Assembly (NCBI GenBank): GCA_902784425.1
Contig: CACZUS010000051.1
Coordinates: forward strand, 1-32,074
DNA from: an uncultured Bacteroidales bacterium
GTDB lineage: Bacteria > Bacteroidota > Bacteroidia > Bacteroidales > Paludibacteraceae
DNA length: 32,074 bases
Direction: 5' to 3'
Shown: positions 28,230 through 32,074 of the stretch, one piece after another
Layout of the letters: each line of letters begins with the position of its first letter
Numbering within the stretch: the stretch's first letter is position 1
Position numbers and translations under genes: made by a program
Notes under the pieces: model-generated
Databases searched by the model: none
Told to the model about the DNA's origin: nothing
What the model saw: only the letters and a program-made list of their open reading frames with translations

Positions 28230-28531
28230 AAAGAGGGAAGCGCAGAGAACCAATTTGAGACAAAATCAAAAAACAATAAGATTAACTGATAGAATTCAAT
28301 CAATCAGCATTATAGATATATTTCGAGGAGAAACTGCAACCAAATATTTTTCAAAAAATTTTGTCACAAATAAAAAATAAGTTACCTTTGGCACGCTTAT
28401 AGTATACTACAATGGGGCATGGAACGTGTTGAGATGTAAAATTGAGGATGTTGTGTGTTTGAGTAGCATAAGATAAGTGTAAATGAGTAGAGAGATATTA
28501 ATACAATTATTATTAACTAAAACAGATAGAA
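28230..28531. other. intergenic region before the cellulase
   Basis: About 300 bases. No terminator with a T run is visible after the polyene-like operon. The cellulase promoter is at 28360-28390. The leader that follows (about 135 nt) contains a 6-codon open frame (ATG 28412 to TGA 28430-28432) and is otherwise A/T-rich without an obvious stable structure. No Shine-Dalgarno sequence precedes the cellulase ATG, which is normal in Bacteroidetes. Confidence 0.6.
28360..28390 (+). promoter_or_regulatory. promoter of the GH5 cellulase gene
   Basis: TTTG (28360-28363), 19-base spacer, TACCTTTG (28383-28390): a full match to the Bacteroidetes primary promoter consensus. Start predicted near 28397, leaving a leader of about 135 nt before the ATG at 28532. 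Confidence 0.8.
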
Positions 28532-30529
28532 ATGAAGAAACTTTTATCATTAGCGGCTACTGCATTAGTAGCAATGTCAGCCAACGCTGCTATAAGTGAC
28601 TCTGATTTCGCTAACAACGACTACATTGGAGAGTGGGGTCGTTTGAAAGTACAGGGAACTCATATTGTCAGCGAAAAAGGCGAACAAATTCAAATAAAAG
28701 GATGGTCTTCCTTCGGATGGCAAAACAACTGGGGTGACTGTCACAGTGAAGGTGCTATTCAGCAGATGAAACTTTGGGGTGCCAACATTTATCGTGGTGC
28801 CATGTATGTAGAAGAGGATGGATACAACTCCAATCCAAGCGGTTTTACACAAACCACAAAGAACCTGATTGACTTGACAGCGAAATACAAGATGTACTAT
28901 CTTTGTGACTGGCACATATTGACTCCTGGAGGTCCATTAGATCAAAGATACAGTAAATTTAGAGATTACTTCAAAGAAATCTCACAATACGTAAAAGACA
29001 AAGGCTACCACCACGTGTTGTATGAAATCTGTAACGAGCCTAATAACAAGGATGGTGCCGATGGATCTTGGGGTACTATCAAAAATTATGCAAACCAAGT
29101 TATTCCTATCATTCGAGCTAATGACCCTAAAGCTATTGTCGTAGTAGGAACTCCACAGTGGGATCAACGTATTGATGAGGCTCAGAATAGTCCTCTTTCG
29201 GGATATGACAACATCATGTATTCATTCCACTATTACGCATGTTCCCATAAAGGATTGTTGAGTTACTACACAAATGCTGTAAATGTAATTCCAGTGTTTA
29301 TTTCTGAGTGGGGTGTTGCCAACTTCGATGGTGGTCAACGACAAGGAAGAAACATTGACGACAATTGTAAGGATGGAGCAAGAGCGCTTATGAATGAAGC
29401 ATTTGCCAACAAAACACCTTGGTGCTGTTGGTCATTTGGAGAGAAAGAAGAGCAAGCTTCAGCCGTAACGAGTTGTGGTAGTATGGAACTATCTCCTTCA
29501 GGACAGTTCGTAGTACAAAACTTCATGGGTGGATGTCTAGATTGTAAGATAAAACAAAGTGATTGCTATGTGAACGAGTGTCAACATATACCTGGTATTC
29601 TCGACTTGGGTTTGTATGATCAAAACCCAGATGGTGTAGCAGAGAAAGAAGGCGGTCTTACCGTTGTCGGTGCCGGTGAAGGCGTTGCATATCACGAGGA
29701 GAACACGGTAGCTGACGAGCAAAACGATGGATCTTTGTGTAATGGTGCATACAAATGGGGTGGTGAAGGATTCAACTTCAGACCTGATGAGTGTGTGGAT
29801 GCATCCAACTGTTATGGTCTAACAAACACAGAAGGTTGGCATAACTTGGGTTATATCGAGCCTCTTGAGTGGGAACAATTCACTGTTGAAATTGAAGAAC
29901 CAGGTTACTACACTGTTGAAGCTTTGGTTAACCCAACTACTAACCAAGAGTTGAGTATCACATCAAGAACTTATGGAGAAAACCTTTTGGTTGATCTAGA
30001 TGCAAGTACACCAACTGAGCCTGCATTATTACCAAGCATCTCTTTCTCTACCAACTTAAAAGATCAGGGTAATGACAACTGGAAATTTTGGGAATGGGAA
30101 ACAGCTGTTAACAACTTGGATGATCTTGAAGACATCAATGCAGGTATACTATTTAAAGAAGCTGGTAAGCAAACCATCCGCGTCAGCTGGGGTGCTGGAG
30201 GTAGCAAGAAAGAAACTGCAGCAAAAGGAGATTTCGGTCCACTTAACATCAAATTTAAATCCGCATACACAGGTGAAGGATATTCTGAACTTCAAAGTGT
30301 AAAAGCAGCAAAGGCTGATGATGTCACTATCTATCCTAACCCAACTTCTGATGTTGTTTATGCAACAGGAGATGTGGCTAAAATTGAGATTTGCAACATC
30401 GCAGGTTGTATTGTTGCTAAATCAGCATCAAACTCTATAAACATTGCAAATCTTGCAAATGGTACTTACATTGCAAAAGTAACATTGGGTAATGGTGCTG
30501 TTGCCACTAAGACAATCATTAAGAAATAA
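28532..30529 (+). CDS. GH5 endoglucanase with CBM6-like module and T9SS sorting domain
   Basis: Secreted cellulase, 665 residues. Signal peptide 1-19 (MKKLLSLAATALVAMSANA). The GH5 barrel (about 35-325) has the acid/base E169 in YEICNEP, nucleophile E259 in VFISEWGV, and substrate-site residues in SFHYYA (H233, Y234); features fit the GH5_2-type endo-beta-1,4-glucanases. A short linker holds four cysteines (C335, C338, C345, C350). A beta-sandwich of CBM6/35 type follows (about 380-585, with YIEPLEWEQFTVEIEEPGYY). The last 70 residues are a type A T9SS sorting domain (VTIYPNPTSD to the end KTIIKK), so it is exported across the outer membrane by T9SS and probably anchored or released at the surface. 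Confidence 0.93.
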   Translation: MKKLLSLAATALVAMSANAAISDSDFANNDYIGEWGRLKVQGTHIVSEKGEQIQIKGWSSFGWQNNWGDCHSEGAIQQMKLWGANIYRGAMYVEEDGYNSNPSGFTQTTKNLIDLTAKYKMYYLCDWHILTPGGPLDQRYSKFRDYFKEISQYVKDKGYHHVLYEICNEPNNKDGADGSWGTIKNYANQVIPIIRANDPKAIVVVGTPQWDQRIDEAQNSPLSGYDNIMYSFHYYACSHKGLLSYYTNAVNVIPVFISEWGVANFDGGQRQGRNIDDNCKDGARALMNEAFANKTPWCCWSFGEKEEQASAVTSCGSMELSPSGQFVVQNFMGGCLDCKIKQSDCYVNECQHIPGILDLGLYDQNPDGVAEKEGGLTVVGAGEGVAYHEENTVADEQNDGSLCNGAYKWGGEGFNFRPDECVDASNCYGLTNTEGWHNLGYIEPLEWEQFTVEIEEPGYYTVEALVNPTTNQELSITSRTYGENLLVDLDASTPTEPALLPSISFSTNLKDQGNDNWKFWEWETAVNNLDDLEDINAGILFKEAGKQTIRVSWGAGGSKKETAAKGDFGPLNIKFKSAYTGEGYSELQSVKAAKADDVTIYPNPTSDVVYATGDVAKIEICNIAGCIVAKSASNSINIANLANGTYIAKVTLGNGAVATKTIIKK

Positions 30530-30550
30530 TTTTAATTCTTTAATTCGAAG

Positions 30551-30587
30551 TACTCCCCTCCTCCATTCCGAGGGGGGAGTATTTTTT
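30551..30587 (+). terminator. rho-independent terminator after the cellulase gene
   Basis: Stem TACTCCCC/GGGGAGTA (30551-30558 with 30574-30581), extended by TC/GA across a two-base bulge, and followed by a T run (30582-30587). It ends only about 20 bp before the next gene on the same strand, for which no separate promoter is visible, so readthrough probably feeds the next gene at a lower level. Confidence 0.8.
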
Positions 30588-30606
30588 ATAAAAAACAAAT
30601 AGCACA

Positions 30607-32064
30607 ATGAAGAAAATTACAACATTCGCATTCTTGTCTATGGCAGCATTGAACATCAATGCCGCTGAATATTTGGACACATGCAAAAATTGCAACGGAG
30701 AAGTGTATTGGATCGTTAAAGATGGTATCATTAACGAGAACATTCTTCAATTACCATACGAAAACAACGATGGTAGTCTCTTAAATTCAGGAAAAACTTA
30801 CAATGGTGAGACAGTAGCTGAATTCCTTAAATTGAATCAGTACAACGACGTAAGATTCGATCTTTCTGCAGCACCCCTTAATTTGGAAAAAACTTGGGTG
30901 ATGAACATCGAATACGCAATCCCTTCAGCTATCGATCCTGCCTCCGTTACATACCAAGAATTTGCAGCAGGTGAAATTGCAGATGGAACTAAACCAGCAT
31001 TTATTTTTGGTTTACAAGACGAGGTTGAAACATCCAAAGGTACCGATGCTCTTCAAGCAAGAATAACTGTACAAGCTGGTATTGATGCACTCGTAAACGG
31101 AAATGAATTCAAAACACGTAAGCAATACGTATTTGCTAATCCTGCCATCAAAGAGATGAAATACTTCTGTATGTCATACGTTAGAGAAAGTAAAGAATTC
31201 TTGGAACCAGCATACATAAAGAACCTCTACTTCTATGGAGAAGGTAACAAGCCTTTCTATGCTGAGGACTTCACATTGGTCAATGCTACCATTTACCAAG
31301 ACAACACTGTCAAATTAGCTATCGCAACTCCAGAAGAGTTCCATGGTGGTATCATTCCTTCACTTTCTTCAGGAAAAGCATTTTATCTATCAAGATGTTG
31401 GGATAAGACACCTGACGAATCAGGTATTCATGGCTCAGAAATTTACCATGGATTAAGCATTACCCACACAAAACCAGATTTGCTCACTTCTATCAATGAG
31501 ATTGCTATTCCAGATGGTATGAAAACATTTGAAGTGGCTATGCTTATCAAGAAGAGATATCTTGACACAGATGCTGAACACGAGGCAAATTGGGAAGCTG
31601 CAGTTGCAAGCAACACAATCCCTAACATCTCAAACATCTCTATCACATTTGACAACGGAGAGGAAATTGCTCTTTATACAGATCAACAAATCCCATCCAT
31701 TTGGTCATGGGAAAAACAAGTAGTTAACGTTCCTGACGGTGTAAAAAGCTGTACATTGAACTTCAAAGCTATGCCTTTCTCTTACGCTGTTGACCAAATC
31801 CGTTTGGGTGACAAGTTAGTAACTGGCATCGAAGAGGCTCCAGCTGAGATCGCTGCTAAAGTTGTTATCTCTCCTAACCCAACTTCTGACATCTTGACTG
31901 TTAACACAGAAGCTAACAAGATGGAAGTTTACGGTTTGAATGGTGTACTTGCTATCGAAGCTGCAGGTAACCAAATCAACGTATCTTCTTTGGCTAAAGG
32001 TATCTACGTTGTTAGAATCTATACTAACGATGGATATATCACTAAAACATTCATCAAAGAATAA
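30607..32064 (+). CDS. T9SS-sorted secreted protein of unknown function
   Basis: 485 residues. Signal peptide 1-19 (MKKITTFAFLSMAALNINA), then a CKNC pair near the mature N terminus, a body of about 390 residues with beta-rich patches (WVMNIEYAIP, AFIFGLQDEVE, EPAYIKNLYFYGEG, NISITFDNGEEIALYTD, YAVDQIRLGDKL) and no recognised catalytic motif, and a C-terminal T9SS type A sorting domain (about 412-485, VVISPNPTSDIL to KTFIKE). The two halves look like possible jelly-roll/CBM-like sandwiches, but this is weak. It follows the cellulase behind a hairpin and carries a similar sorting domain, so it may bind the same glycan. Function unassigned. Confidence 0.85.
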   Translation: MKKITTFAFLSMAALNINAAEYLDTCKNCNGEVYWIVKDGIINENILQLPYENNDGSLLNSGKTYNGETVAEFLKLNQYNDVRFDLSAAPLNLEKTWVMNIEYAIPSAIDPASVTYQEFAAGEIADGTKPAFIFGLQDEVETSKGTDALQARITVQAGIDALVNGNEFKTRKQYVFANPAIKEMKYFCMSYVRESKEFLEPAYIKNLYFYGEGNKPFYAEDFTLVNATIYQDNTVKLAIATPEEFHGGIIPSLSSGKAFYLSRCWDKTPDESGIHGSEIYHGLSITHTKPDLLTSINEIAIPDGMKTFEVAMLIKKRYLDTDAEHEANWEAAVASNTIPNISNISITFDNGEEIALYTDQQIPSIWSWEKQVVNVPDGVKSCTLNFKAMPFSYAVDQIRLGDKLVTGIEEAPAEIAAKVVISPNPTSDILTVNTEANKMEVYGLNGVLAIEAAGNQINVSSLAKGIYVVRIYTNDGYITKTFIKE

Positions 32065-32074
32065 TTGTTGATTC

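Overview
The window looks like a chromosomal segment from an AT-rich member of the Bacteroidales. The evidence is the set of Bacteroidetes-type genes (LolA-like protein next to ftsK, a DUF4290 gene before murA, Rho with a long disordered insertion, PepSY-like and PF13568-type barrel proteins), several promoters of the Bacteroidetes form TTTG-N19/20-TAnnTTTG, and two secreted proteins with type IX secretion (T9SS) C-terminal sorting domains. T9SS plus a GH5 cellulase suggests a plant-fibre-degrading member of a T9SS-bearing family rather than Bacteroides itself. No phage, IS element, integrase or CRISPR array is visible.

Layout. 1-400: no confident gene; a possible 3' end of a rightward reading frame and a leftward promoter-like site. 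401-3690: OmpR-type response regulator and histidine kinase (overlapping by 14 bp), then a small secreted PepSY-like protein and an outer-membrane beta-barrel, closed by a hairpin. 3968-6169: a secreted BspA-type leucine-rich-repeat protein. 6218-14845, all on the minus strand and tightly spaced: ftsK, LolA-like, trxB, ligA, a small conserved unknown, dapA, truA (listed in transcription order). 15105-17045: rho (minus) with its own strong terminator and a recognisable promoter. 17390-19318: DUF4290 gene and murA (plus). 19477-19655: two identical tRNA-Asp(GTC) genes (minus). 19821-20609: a secreted alpha/beta-hydrolase (minus).

20928-28229 is the most distinctive part: a seven-gene operon behind a near-ideal promoter, encoding a beta-ketoacyl synthase, an acyl carrier protein, a degenerate hot-dog dehydratase (ApeP-like), a 4HBT-type thioesterase, a second hot-dog dehydratase (ApeI-like), a 1001-residue RND/MMPL exporter with a C-terminal extension, and a carotenoid-desaturase-like FAD oxidoreductase. 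This is the logic of an aryl-polyene/flexirubin-like lipid pathway, but no ketoreductase, chain-length factor or aromatic-starter gene is present locally. The exporter appears to descend from a transporter/acyltransferase/methyltransferase trifunctional protein that has lost its acyltransferase and whose methyltransferase has decayed.

28532-32064: a GH5 cellulase (GH5, Cys-rich linker, CBM6-like module, T9SS sorting domain) with a clear promoter, then a hairpin terminator, then a second T9SS-sorted secreted protein of unknown function starting about 20 bp after it. Together they look like a small secreted glycan-degradation locus.
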